Assembly: GCA_963921355.3 (NCBI GenBank) | Contig: OZ001190.1 | Coordinates: 4,030,001 to 4,094,000 of the forward strand | Source: CAWUEZ02 sp963921355 | Lineage (GTDB): Bacteria > Pseudomonadota > Alphaproteobacteria > Thalassobaculales > Thalassobaculaceae | Direction: 5' to 3' | DNA length: 64,000 bases | In this document: in pieces, positions 8,936 to 17,131 of the stretch | How positions within the stretch are numbered: position 1 is the first letter of the stretch | Layout of the letters: each line of letters starts with the position of its first letter | Translations under genes and position numbers: made by a program | Notes under the pieces: generated by a model | The model's input: only the letters and a program-made list of their open reading frames with translations | Databases searched by the model: none | Told to the model about the DNA's origin: nothing

Positions 8936-9231
8936 GGTCTGTCGGTCTCCCCTTTTTGAAGGCCTGGCCGAAAGACTGGACCAAGCCCGACCCGCAACTG
9001 CGCGCCTGAGTGTTCCCTGTTCGTCTGGTCTTGTTTTGCCGGTTCCGGCTGATTGTTGACCTGAGTTCAAGCCTATAGCCCTCCAGAGGGGCGTCAATAG
9101 ACCTGTTGAACACGTTTCTGCGCGGTTTCTTCTATCGGTCAGTACGCCAATAGCCGTTTGCGGCGGCGGCGCAGCAGAGTCGACGGATCACTCTGGAACG
9201 CACCCGGATCGGAACCCTCAGACGGCGGCGG
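8936..9231. promoter_or_regulatory. Upstream region of dctP
   Basis: This gene-free stretch of 296 bases separates the TRAP operon from the DUF1445 gene. On the minus strand TTGACG (9092-9097) is followed by TAGGCT about 16 bases later and by CTATAG in between. These are weak candidates for -35 and -10 boxes of the dctP promoter. I see no small gene or convincing operator. Confidence 0.35.
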
Positions 9232-10044
9232 TCAGGACGGTGCCGCGTCGTGGGACGGGATGTCGGTGACCAGCATGTGGCCCGGCGTGTGGGTGATCAC
9301 CAGCGGCAGCTTGGCCTCCAGCACGGTGCGCTGGGGGGTGACGCCACAGGCCCAGAAAACCGGAACCTCGCCCGGCTCGACCCGGGTCGGATCGCCGAAA
9401 TCGGGGCGCGCAAGATCGTCGATCCCGATCGCCGCCGGGTCACCGATATGGACCGGCGCTCCATGGGCATGCGGGTAGCGCGCCGTGATGGCCGCCGCCC
9501 GGATCGCGTTCGCCATGGTCATCGGCCGCATCGACACCACCATTTCACCGCGGAACGGGCCCGCCGGTGTCGTCTGGATGTTGGTCCGGTACATCGAGAC
9601 GGTCGTGTCCTCATCCCAGTGCCGCAACCGGATGCCTTCGTTGATCAGGGCCTGTTCGAAGGTGAAGGAACAGCCGATGACGAAGGCTACCGAGTCGTCA
9701 GCCCAGAGATCGCGAACATCCGGCACAGCGCCGGTCAGCACACCGTCGCGAAAGATGTTGTAGGACGGGATGTCGGTGCGGATGTCGATCTCGGTGCCCA
9801 AGGTCGACAGTTCCGGATTTCCGGTGTCGGAGACCCCGACCAGCGGACAGGGCTTCGGATTGCGCTGACAGAACCGGAAGAAGTCGAGGGCGGCGTCGGC
9901 CGGCAGGATCACCAGATTGCCCTGCAGGAATCCCGGCGCCAGCCCGGCGGTGTGGCCGGTATGGCTGCCGTTGCGGATGAGATGCCGGGCCTGGCGCGGA
10001 TCGGCGGGACGGTCGATCGCAAGATCTTTGACCTGCAGGTTCAT
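9232..10044 (-). CDS. Putative hydro-lyase, DUF1445 / D-glutamate cyclase family
   Basis: This 270-residue protein is recognised by family-typical stretches: GFLQGNLVILP, PLVGVSDTGNP, DIRTDIPSYNIFRDG, FVIGCSFTFEQALI, and the C-terminal FWACGVTPQ plus THTPGHMLVTDI. Members include mitochondrial D-glutamate cyclase and bacterial proteins annotated as hydro-lyases. The bacterial substrate is usually unknown. The start is ATG 10044, behind an excellent AGGAGG at eight bases, rather than the upstream in-frame codon at 10104. It sits between a metallo-hydrolase gene and dctP on the same strand, so it probably works on the compound imported by the TRAP system (inference). Confidence 0.85.
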   Translation of the reverse strand: MNLQVKDLAIDRPADPRQARHLIRNGSHTGHTAGLAPGFLQGNLVILPADAALDFFRFCQRNPKPCPLVGVSDTGNPELSTLGTEIDIRTDIPSYNIFRDGVLTGAVPDVRDLWADDSVAFVIGCSFTFEQALINEGIRLRHWDEDTTVSMYRTNIQTTPAGPFRGEMVVSMRPMTMANAIRAAAITARYPHAHGAPVHIGDPAAIGIDDLARPDFGDPTRVEPGEVPVFWACGVTPQRTVLEAKLPLVITHTPGHMLVTDIPSHDAAPS

Positions 10045-10069
10045 CGCGGGCCTCCTGGCGTTGATGGGC

Positions 10070-10965
10070 TCACCTACCGTCGCGGAACCAGCGGGCGGTG
10101 TCAAAGGCGACCTGATCGCCGAAACTGTGGACCGCCGCCGTCAGCCCCGAGACCGACCCCGGATCGTAGACCTGGGTTGGCCCGTCGAGCACGGTGCCCG
10201 AATGACGCGCGACCCAGTCGTCGGCGGTCAGCAGCGTGCTCTGCCGTTGGGTGACTTCGAAGATGTAGTAATGGTGCGGGATCACCACCCGCGGACTCAG
10301 GCGATCGATGATCCGGTCGATCACGGTATCGCCGAGCACATGGTTGGATGCGTCCACCGGCATCAGCGCGATGTCGATCCGCCCCAGCCGGGCCCAAACC
10401 TCCTCGGGCGGATCGGCACGGTTGTCGCCCCAGTGCAGGATCCTGAGTCCACCGGTCTCCACCACGATCAGGTTGTTGTCCCAGGACCGGGGTTGTTCGG
10501 CGGCGTGATATCGACCCCGCTGAACTCGAGGATCGCCCGCTTGAAATCGTACATCGCCGCGGAGCTGTCGGTGTTGTGCTTCTCGGCAATGCCGGTGATC
10601 GAGACGTCGGCGAAGCTGTAGGTTCCGACCAACCGGTCGAGAAGCAGGTGGGCATCCAGCCGATGCAGGGCGTCATGGTCGAAATGAGCGTGGGTCGACA
10701 CCCCGATATCGACCGGCGTCACCGGAAAGTCGTGGAAGTACCAGTCCCATGTGCGGGTCGGCAGGTTGCGCCAGGGGTCGATCATCACGGTCAGCCCCTG
10801 GGGCGTGGTGATGCGAAACGCGGAGCTGCCGAAATAGGCGATCTCGACCGGCCCCGGTTCGGCGGCCGACGGTGATCCGGCCCAGCCGGCGGCCTGCCGT
10901 TCCAGGAGCGCGTTGTTGTTGGAGGTCTGCCGCCACGCCTGCAGACCGGTTTCGATATCGCCCAT
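10070..10965 (-). pseudogene. MBL-fold metallo-hydrolase (UlaG/YcbL-like), one-base frameshift
   Basis: Two frames make one gene. The N-terminal part (10965 downwards) has VEIAYFGSSAFRI, IDPW and the Zn motif THAHFDHDAL. It ends prematurely at GVDITPPNNPGPGTTT-stop. The C-terminal part resumes in another frame with IVVETGGLRILHWGD, ALMPVDASNH and VVIPHHYYIFE, which supply the remaining metal ligands and the last strand. Restoring one base in GGTCCTGGG at 10481-10488 gives PGPWDNNLIVVETGG and a protein of about 298 residues. The gene lies 25 bases upstream of the DUF1445 gene and is likely in the same transcript. It is either a real mutation or a sequence error. Confidence 0.82.
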
Positions 10966-11013
10966 TCTGCCCTCCCCGTCCCGAGCTACCCCGAGAGCCT
11001 AGCGATCCGGGCG

Positions 11014-11063
11014 CCCTTCGACACGCCCCAGAAACGAGTTCAGGCGCTGCTCAGGGCGAGGTC
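11014..11063. repeat. Palindromic repeat class A, single arm
   Basis: CCCTTCGACACGCCCCAGAA is followed by ACGAGTTCAGGCGCTGCTCAG and GGCGAGGTCA. This is the left half of the two-armed element found complete at 20714-20819 and 60154-60263. It fills most of the gap between the metallo-hydrolase and DMT genes. Confidence 0.75.
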
Positions 11064-11065
11064 AA

Positions 11066-11959
11066 TCAACGTCCCAGCGCGATGATGATCACCGACGGCA
11101 CCACCGTCAGGGTGGCGAGGACGATCCGCGGGGTCAGGCGTTCGCGCCGGAACACCGCGATGCTGAGCAGCATGGTGAAGATCGGCGACGCCGCGACCAC
11201 CGGCACCACGACCACCACGTCGCCGCGCAGCAGCGCCGTGTTCAGGCAGACGATCGCGACCGAGAAGCACATGCCGCCGGCCGCGAACCACCGGATCCCG
11301 GGCGCGCGCCAGTCGACCGAAACCCTGGTGCGGCGCACGCCATGGAGCGACCAGGTGACGATGGCCGAGACGGTGAACCCGACCAGAGCCGCGAAGTACG
11401 GGTCGGGGATCCCCGCCTCCATACCGACCTTGGAGAGGACGTGACCGAGCGAGCGCAGGAACGCGGCACCGATCGGCAGCGCCAGGGCCCAGAGCGGCCA
11501 ATCGGATTTGACGTCGCCACGCTTGGTCAGCATCAGCACCGCCGCCACGATCCCGCCGGTGCCGATCGCCAACGGCCAGGACAGCACCTCGCCAAGGAAC
11601 AGAATGCCCATCGCCGTCCCGAACAGCGGCGATGTCGAACTCAGGGTGCTGGACAGGGTCGGCCCGAGATAGCGCATGCCGGCCACCGCCAGGTTGGCCG
11701 ACAAGGCGGGCCGGAACAGCCCGATCAGCACGAAAATCAGCACGGCCGGCTCCAGCCAGTAGCGCCAGTCCATGAACAGCGGTGCCATGAGCCAGAGACA
11801 CGCCGTGGCCGCGGTGATCGAGACCGCCGCACCGGTGCGGTTGTCGAGGGTCCCCAGACCGGCGTTCTGGGTCTGGGCGCCGACGGCGAACAGCATGGCC
11901 GCCGCCAGGGCGAAGCCGAGCGGCAGCCAGTCGATCGTCAGCCCTGACAGAAACTCCAT
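11066..11959 (-). CDS. DMT superfamily (EamA) membrane transporter
   Basis: This 297-residue protein has ten hydrophobic helices arranged as two EamA repeats. The first (about residues 10-140) contains LGPTLSSTLSSTSPLFGTAMGILFLGE, whose proline-rich P-LF-G and FLGE ending is the family hallmark. The second (about 155-295) ends VPVVAASPIFTMLLSIAVFRRE. Such proteins usually export metabolites or amino acids, and the substrate is not predictable. It is separated by six bases from the SDR gene upstream, so the two are probably co-transcribed. Confidence 0.88.
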   Translation of the reverse strand: MEFLSGLTIDWLPLGFALAAAMLFAVGAQTQNAGLGTLDNRTGAAVSITAATACLWLMAPLFMDWRYWLEPAVLIFVLIGLFRPALSANLAVAGMRYLGPTLSSTLSSTSPLFGTAMGILFLGEVLSWPLAIGTGGIVAAVLMLTKRGDVKSDWPLWALALPIGAAFLRSLGHVLSKVGMEAGIPDPYFAALVGFTVSAIVTWSLHGVRRTRVSVDWRAPGIRWFAAGGMCFSVAIVCLNTALLRGDVVVVVPVVAASPIFTMLLSIAVFRRERLTPRIVLATLTVVPSVIIIALGR

Positions 11960-11965
11960 GCCGCC

Positions 11966-12748
11966 TCAGACGACCGGGCAGAGGCCGCCATCGACATTGA
12001 TCGCCGTGCCGGTGACATAGCCGCCCTCGTCGGAGGCCAGCAGCGTGGCCACCGCGGCGAACTCCTCAGCGGTGCCGACGCGGCCGAGCGGAATGCTCTC
12101 GCCCATCTCGGCGTAGTAGTCGTCCAGAGTCCTTTCACCGGTCTCGGCGGCGTGCCGACGCACCCACTGGTCGCTTTCGATCCGGCCGACCAGCAGCGCG
12201 TTCACCAGGACATTGTGGGGCGCGTATTCCGACGCCAGGGCCTTGGTCAGCGCCATGCCGGCGGCCCGGGTCACCGCAGTCGGCGCGCCCTGGGCCGGCG
12301 GCGCCTTGGCACCGGTGTTCAGAATGTTGATGACCCGTCCCCAGCGCCGCTCGCGCATCTCCGGCATCAGGCGCCGGCACAGGCGGATCGCGGCGAACAG
12401 TTTGAGGTCCAGGTCAGCCTGCCAGACCGCATCGTCATGGCTTTCGAACGGACCGCGTTTGGAAGACCCCGCATTGTTGACCAGGATATCAACCGACCCG
12501 AGTTGGACCTGGGCGCTGTCGCAGGCGGCCTCGCATCCAAGCGCGGTCGAAACATCGGCGGCGACCGGCACGACCGTGCCACCAGTGTCCGCCGCGATCT
12601 CGGCGGCAGTCGCCTCGAGCACATCGCGACGGCGTGCGGCGATCGCGACCTTCGCACCGGCGGCCGCGAAGCGGGTCGCGATGGCCCGGCCAATGCCAAG
12701 GCTGCCGCCGGTAATCAGGGCCGTACGGCCAGACAGAGAGATGTTCAT
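11966..12748 (-). CDS. Short-chain dehydrogenase/reductase-fold protein with non-canonical active site
   Basis: This 260-residue protein has the classical SDR Rossmann fold: TGGSLGIG at residues 13-20, NNAG at 91-94 and the closing ASDEGGYVTGTAINVDGG. The usual catalytic triad is not there. Where family members have Ser, Tyr and Lys (NIS-S ... YxxxK), this protein has Asn144, Thr157 and Arg161 in NILNTG and PTAVTRAAGMALTK. It may therefore bind NAD(P)H without ordinary ketone reduction, or use another mechanism. The start is ATG 12748. It is adjacent to the DMT transporter gene and downstream of a tiny gene that has its own terminator. Confidence 0.88.
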   Translation of the reverse strand: MNISLSGRTALITGGSLGIGRAIATRFAAAGAKVAIAARRRDVLEATAAEIAADTGGTVVPVAADVSTALGCEAACDSAQVQLGSVDILVNNAGSSKRGPFESHDDAVWQADLDLKLFAAIRLCRRLMPEMRERRWGRVINILNTGAKAPPAQGAPTAVTRAAGMALTKALASEYAPHNVLVNALLVGRIESDQWVRRHAAETGERTLDDYYAEMGESIPLGRVGTAEEFAAVATLLASDEGGYVTGTAINVDGGLCPVV

Positions 12749-12819
12749 GGATGGGTCCCCTCCGAGGTTCAGGTCGCGCGCAGCATCGCATACGCCGACG
12801 CTCGGAGAGGAGGATACAA

Positions 12820-12837
12820 TGGCCCCCGACGGGGCCA
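12820..12837 (-). terminator. Rho-independent terminator of the small gene
   Basis: On the minus strand TGGCCCC-GTCG-GGGGCCA (7-bp stem, tetraloop) begins eight bases after the stop of the 43-residue gene and is followed by TTGTAT. The position and form fit an intrinsic terminator with a short T-rich tail. Confidence 0.65.
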
Positions 12838-12845
12838 GGCGCGTG

Positions 12846-12977
12846 TCAGGCGTCTCGCTGTCCGCGCATGTAATGGCGCTCCGGATGATAGGATATACGG
12901 TCCCACCAGATCTTGAAGTCGTCGCGCAGTCGGTTGATCAGATGTGCCATGGTGACGGGCCGGATGAAGGGGGTCAT
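12846..12977 (-). CDS. Undescribed small protein (43 residues)
   Basis: The translation is MTPFIRPVTMAHLINRLRDD followed by FKIWWDRISYHPERHYMRGQ and RDA. It is basic and rich in Arg and aromatic residues (WW, two Tyr), has no signal peptide, and probably forms one amphipathic helix. ATG 12977 has GGAAG nine bases upstream. ATG 12950 is an internal alternative. A hairpin terminator follows the stop within eight bases, and a weak promoter (TTGCTT, 16 bases, TATATC) lies just upstream, so the gene looks like its own transcription unit. I do not recognise the family. The regularity of the DFKIWWDRISYHPERHYMRG stretch suggests a conserved protein rather than chance. Confidence 0.65.
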   Translation of the reverse strand: MTPFIRPVTMAHLINRLRDDFKIWWDRISYHPERHYMRGQRDA

Positions 12978-13079
12978 GTCTATAACTTCCGTAGGGATAT
13001 AGCTGACCCAAGTTAATAAGCAATAAACGCGCCAAACTTTTCACCACTCCGTAATATCCACAGGTCCTGCTTCGCACCG

Positions 13080-15437
13080 TCAGCCCGTGCTGCCCTGCAC
13101 CGCCTGCCAGATTCGCTGGGGAGTTGCGGGCATGTCGATATGGCTGACGCCGCGCGCCGACAACGCATCGACCAACGCGTTCATCACCGCCGGCAGGGAC
13201 CCGGCACAGCCGGCTTCGCCGCAGCCTTTGGCCCCCAGCGGATTGGTGGTTGCCGGAACGGAATGGAAGTCGATCTGGAACGGCGGAGCGTGATCGGCGC
13301 GCGGGACCGCATAGTCCATGTAGGATCCGGCCAGAACCTGGCCGTCGGCGTCGTAGACGCAGTGCTCCATCAGGGCCTGGCCGATGCCCTGAACCACGCC
13401 GCCATGGGCCTGGCCGGCCACCAGCATCGGGTTCACCACCGTGCCGAAATCATTGACCATCGTGTAGGCGACGACCGCCGCGACCCCGGTTTCGGGATCG
13501 ACCTCGACCTCGGCGACGTGACAGCCATTGGGGAACGCCGAGGGTGACGCCTCATGCACGTGGCTGACATCGAGGCTGTCGGGCACGCCCTCCGGCAGGG
13601 CCAGCCCGGAGCGCAGTCGCTCTGCCATCGCCAGGATATCGATGGACCGGTCGGTTCCGGCGATCGAGAACCGGCCGTCGGTGAACTCGATGTCAGCAAC
13701 CGCCGCTTCCAGCAGATGACCGGCTACCTGCTTGCCCTTCTCGATCACCAGGTCGCCAGCCTCGAGGATCGCTGCCCCGCTCGCCATGATCGATTTCGAC
13801 CCGCCGGTCCCGCCGCCGGCGATCAGCTGGTCGCTGTCGCCCTGGACCAGGCGGATGGCGTCGAACGGAACCCCAAGCTTGTCATGCAGAACCTGGGCGA
13901 AGGCCGACCAGTGCCCTTGGCCGTAGTCCAGCGTGCCCGTCAGGATCGTGACAGCCCCATCATCCTCGAAGCGGATACCACCCATCTCGTTCTGGGGCGG
14001 GGCGGTGACTTCGAGATAGTCGCCGATCCCGATCCCGCGCAGCTTGCCCCTGGCGGCACTCTCCTGTCGGCGGGCCGCGAAGCCATCCCAGTCGGCGGCG
14101 GTGACGGCCTTGTTGAGAATGGTCGTGAAGTCTCCGCTGTCGTAGGTCATCCCGCCACAGGACTCGAAGGGCAGCTCTTCCGGGCGGATGTGGTTGCGCC
14201 GGCGGAGGTCGATCTGATCGATCCCCATCTCGCGCGCGGCCGTATCGATCAGCCGCTCCATATAGTAGTTGCCCTCGGGCCGGCCGGCACCGCGATAGGC
14301 GCTGACCGGCGACGTGTTCGTGAAGACGCATTTCACGGATACCGAGATCAGGGGCGTGCGGTACACGCTCGGCATGTTCTTGGCGATGTTCAGAGTCGGC
14401 ATCATCGGGCTGACCTGGCCGATATACGCCCCCATGTTGCCGTAGCCGGTCACCCGGATCGCCAGGAAACCGCCCTCGGCGTCGAGGGCGAGTTCCGCGG
14501 TCACCGCATGGTCGCGCCCGGCCTGATCGGCCAGGAAGCTCTCGGAACGGTCGGAGGTCCATTTCACCGGACGGCCCAACGTGCGTGCCGCCAGCAGCAG
14601 CGGGCCGTATTCCGGATAGGTGAAGGCCTTCATCCCGAACGACCCGCCGACATTGCCGGTCAGCACCCGCACCTTCTCCGCCGGGACCTTGAGGATGTCG
14701 CGGGCCAGCAACCCGCGCAGGCCGAATACCCCCTGGGAGCCGACGTTGAGCGTCCAGCGGTCGTCGTCGGGATCATAGGAGGCGATCGCTGAGCGCGGCT
14801 CCATGGCCGAGACCACCACCCGGTTGTTGGCGATGTCCAGGCGCGTCACATGGGCCGCCGACGCGAAGGCCGTATCCACCGCCGCCGCATCGCCGTACTG
14901 GTAATCCAGCACCACGTTGTCCGGAACGCTGTCGTAAAGCGCCGGCGCTCCCGGCGACGACGCCGCGGCCGCGTCGGTGACAGCGTCGAGCGGGTCCACG
15001 TCAGGCTGCACCGCCTCGGCGGCATCGCGGGCCTGGATTGAGGTTTCGGCGACGACCAGGGCAATCGGGTCGCCAACGAACCGCACCCTGTCCTCCGCTA
15101 AAGACGGGCGTGTCGGGTTGGGCATCTCGGACCCGTCGCGGTTCTTGAGCGGGACGCCGCAGGTGATGTTACCGAAGCCGGCAGCCGACAGGTCAGCCGC
15201 CGTGATGATCGCCAGAACGCCCGGCATGGCCCGCGCTTCCGACAGATCGAGACCGGTCAGCGTGCCGTGGGCATAGGCGCTGCGCACGAACACGCCATAG
15301 GCCTGACCTTCGGCGTTGCGGTCGTCGGTGTAGGAACCCGCCCCTGTCAGCAGCGTCGGGTCCTCGTTGCGCGGCACCGGCTGGCCGACCCCGAACTTCA
15401 TGGTCGCGAGCGCTGCGTCCTGGTGCACGTCGTTCAT
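13080..15437 (-). CDS. Xanthine dehydrogenase-family molybdopterin-binding subunit (CoxL/aldehyde-oxidase type)
   Basis: This 785-residue large subunit of a molybdenum hydroxylase hydroxylates carbon centres with water-derived oxygen. Seen in order: the N-terminal a/b hammerhead domain (about residues 15-135, GAGSYTDD, RSAYAHGTL), the Moco domain with GSQGVFGLRG, GGSFGMKAF, the AYRGAGRPEGNYYMERLID loop, GTGGSKS, and the terminal GAKGCGEAGCAG with the catalytic Glu. The AYRGAGR loop lacks the AYxCSFR cysteine of true CO dehydrogenases, so it is not CoxL proper. GGGAGACAGGCG precedes ATG 15437. No FAD-binding (CoxM) or 2Fe-2S (CoxS) subunit genes adjoin it, which is unusual. Confidence 0.93.
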   Translation of the reverse strand: MNDVHQDAALATMKFGVGQPVPRNEDPTLLTGAGSYTDDRNAEGQAYGVFVRSAYAHGTLTGLDLSEARAMPGVLAIITAADLSAAGFGNITCGVPLKNRDGSEMPNPTRPSLAEDRVRFVGDPIALVVAETSIQARDAAEAVQPDVDPLDAVTDAAAASSPGAPALYDSVPDNVVLDYQYGDAAAVDTAFASAAHVTRLDIANNRVVVSAMEPRSAIASYDPDDDRWTLNVGSQGVFGLRGLLARDILKVPAEKVRVLTGNVGGSFGMKAFTYPEYGPLLLAARTLGRPVKWTSDRSESFLADQAGRDHAVTAELALDAEGGFLAIRVTGYGNMGAYIGQVSPMMPTLNIAKNMPSVYRTPLISVSVKCVFTNTSPVSAYRGAGRPEGNYYMERLIDTAAREMGIDQIDLRRRNHIRPEELPFESCGGMTYDSGDFTTILNKAVTAADWDGFAARRQESAARGKLRGIGIGDYLEVTAPPQNEMGGIRFEDDGAVTILTGTLDYGQGHWSAFAQVLHDKLGVPFDAIRLVQGDSDQLIAGGGTGGSKSIMASGAAILEAGDLVIEKGKQVAGHLLEAAVADIEFTDGRFSIAGTDRSIDILAMAERLRSGLALPEGVPDSLDVSHVHEASPSAFPNGCHVAEVEVDPETGVAAVVAYTMVNDFGTVVNPMLVAGQAHGGVVQGIGQALMEHCVYDADGQVLAGSYMDYAVPRADHAPPFQIDFHSVPATTNPLGAKGCGEAGCAGSLPAVMNALVDALSARGVSHIDMPATPQRIWQAVQGSTG

Positions 15438-15589
15438 CGCCTGTCTCCCGAAGCATCACGTCTGCAGCCCATCGCCGTTGTAGCGCGACCCGGCGGATTC
15501 CCGATACCCGATGTATACAAAAACACCCCTGCCACGCCGTGATGGATCCAAGCCATAAACCGGAGGACGCGAGCGCGCGTACAAGGGCC

Positions 15590-16423
15590 ATGAAGCACAT
15601 TCTGGCCGTTCCCCTCCTGGCCTTGGCCGCCTGCTCGCCCCTGAACACCGTTGACCGGTTGACGCCGACGACCGGCTATACGGTCGAGACGGACATCGCT
15701 TACGGCTCCGCCGCGCGTCAGCGCCTGGACCTGTATCTGCCCGAGACCCCGCGCCCGGGCGCGCCGGTTGTCGTGTTCTTCTACGGCGGTGGATGGACGT
15801 CCGGCGCGAAGGAACGCTATCGGTTCGTAGCCCAACCCCTGGCGGAGGCCGGCTACCCGGTCGCGATCCCCGACTACCGGCTCTACCCCGAGGTCGCCTT
15901 TCCGGTGTTCCTGGAGGACGCCGCCGCCGCGGTCGCCGAGGTGAGACGGCGGACGGGCGGACCGCTGGTCCTCATGGGACATTCAGCGGGTGCCCACCAG
16001 GCCGTCATGCTCGCCCTGGACCGCACCCTGCTGGCGGCCGAGGGCTTGGACGTCGACGCCGCCGTCGCCGGCGCCATCGGTCTGGCGGGTCCCTATGATT
16101 TCCTGCCGCTATCAGATCGATACGCACGCATCCTGGCGCCCGATGGGGACCCCGAGCCGTCCCAGCCGGTCCGCTACGTCCGTGGCGATGCCCCACCGCT
16201 GCTGCTGCTCCACGGCGACCTGGACATCACCGTCGGTGCTCACAACAGCCGCAGTCTCGCCGACGCCGTGACTGATGTCGGCGGCCGGGCCACCCTCGTT
16301 ACCTACCCTGCCGTCGGCCATCTGACGCTGATCGGCGGGTTCGCCGAAGGCCTTGGATTTCTGGCCCCGGTCCGCCGCGACATCATGGACTGGCTGGACA
16401 CTGCCGGCACGGCGCGCGGCTAA
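15590..16423 (+). CDS. Lipoprotein alpha/beta hydrolase (carboxylesterase-like)
   Basis: This protein of about 277 residues starts MKHILAVPLLALAACSPLNT, a lipoprotein signal with LAAC as lipobox, so it is probably membrane-anchored in the periplasm. For that reason ATG 15590 is preferred over the in-frame codons at 15539. The alpha/beta-hydrolase features are VVVFFYGGGW (oxyanion hole, with Tyr in place of the usual His), GHSAGAH (nucleophile Ser), HGDLDITV (Asp) and AVGHLTL (His). This fits the BD-FAE/carboxylesterase type. The gene is divergent from the molybdenum hydroxylase gene. The substrate is unknown. Confidence 0.87.
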   Translation: MKHILAVPLLALAACSPLNTVDRLTPTTGYTVETDIAYGSAARQRLDLYLPETPRPGAPVVVFFYGGGWTSGAKERYRFVAQPLAEAGYPVAIPDYRLYPEVAFPVFLEDAAAAVAEVRRRTGGPLVLMGHSAGAHQAVMLALDRTLLAAEGLDVDAAVAGAIGLAGPYDFLPLSDRYARILAPDGDPEPSQPVRYVRGDAPPLLLLHGDLDITVGAHNSRSLADAVTDVGGRATLVTYPAVGHLTLIGGFAEGLGFLAPVRRDIMDWLDTAGTARG

Positions 16424-16533
16424 CGTCTCGGTCCGGCGCTGGCACAGGTGAGGTGAACACCAGGGGCTTGAACAGACGGCGCGATCGCGGCATGTCTCGC
16501 TGCAACCCGCAACCGACGACACGGAGATCCGCC

Positions 16534-16980
16534 ATGCAGTATCTGCACACCATGGTCCGCATCAGCAATGTGGACGACAGCCTGAACTTCTACTGCGGCC
16601 TTTTGGGCATGGAGGAAGTGCGCCGGTACGACAGCGAGAAGGGCCGTTTCACGAACATCTTCCTGGCGGCACCCGAGGACAAGGAAACCGCCCCGTCGGA
16701 CCGCAAGGCCCCCCTGCTCGAACTGACCTACAACTGGGATCCGGAAGACTACAAGGTCGAGGGCCGCGCCTGGGGTCATCTGGCGTTCCGGGTCGACGAC
16801 ATCTACGCCACCTGCCAGAAGCTGATGGACAACGGCGTCACCATCAACCGCCCGCCGCGCGACGGCTATATGGCGTTTGTGAAGTCGCCCGACGGCATCT
16901 CGATCGAGCTGCTGCAGAACGGTGGCGCTCTGGATGCCGCCGAGCCCTGGGCGTCGATGGGCAACACCGGCAGCTGGTAG
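16534..16980 (+). CDS. gloA: Lactoylglutathione lyase (glyoxalase I), VOC superfamily
   Basis: This 148-residue protein has two beta-alpha-beta-beta-beta modules. It begins MQYLHTMVRISNVDDSLNFY and contains LLELTYNWDPEDY, GHLAFRVDDIYATC and KSPDGISIELLQ, all close to GloA. The four metal ligands are in place: His5, Glu63, His82 and Glu125. It converts the methylglyoxal-glutathione hemithioacetal to S-lactoylglutathione in the cytosol. ATG 16534 has GGAG eight bases upstream. The in-frame extension to 16453 has no homology. A long GC-rich hairpin follows the stop. Confidence 0.9.
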   Translation: MQYLHTMVRISNVDDSLNFYCGLLGMEEVRRYDSEKGRFTNIFLAAPEDKETAPSDRKAPLLELTYNWDPEDYKVEGRAWGHLAFRVDDIYATCQKLMDNGVTINRPPRDGYMAFVKSPDGISIELLQNGGALDAAEPWASMGNTGSW

Positions 16981-16990
16981 CCGCGAGACC

Positions 16991-17030
16991 GCCGCGCCGG
17001 GACGCCGCGGTTTCCGCTGCCCGGCGCGGC
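16991..17030 (+). terminator. Hairpin after gloA
   Basis: GCCGCGCCGGG (16991-17001) and CCCGGCGCGGC (17020-17030) form a perfect 11-bp stem. The 18-base loop can pair again (GCGG/CCGC). It starts ten bases after the gloA stop. There is no T-run, so termination is plausible but not certain. Confidence 0.55.
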
Positions 17031-17131
17031 TGACCCCATGACGGGATCAGATCGCACGGTTTTCGCAGAAAAGGTGTAGCCTTACCGCCTGACGGTCCAC
17101 GCAATGACGGGCCGAAATCAGGGGGTGAGAG

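Noticed and set aside
12769..13077. A 102-residue minus frame across the gap upstream of the SDR
   Set aside because: It overlaps the better-supported 43-residue gene in another frame, has no ribosome site and reads through the terminator hairpin.
13080..15437. True carbon monoxide dehydrogenase (CoxL)
   Set aside because: The active-site loop reads AYRGAGR, not the AYxCSFR cysteine loop of CO dehydrogenase, and coxMS genes are absent.
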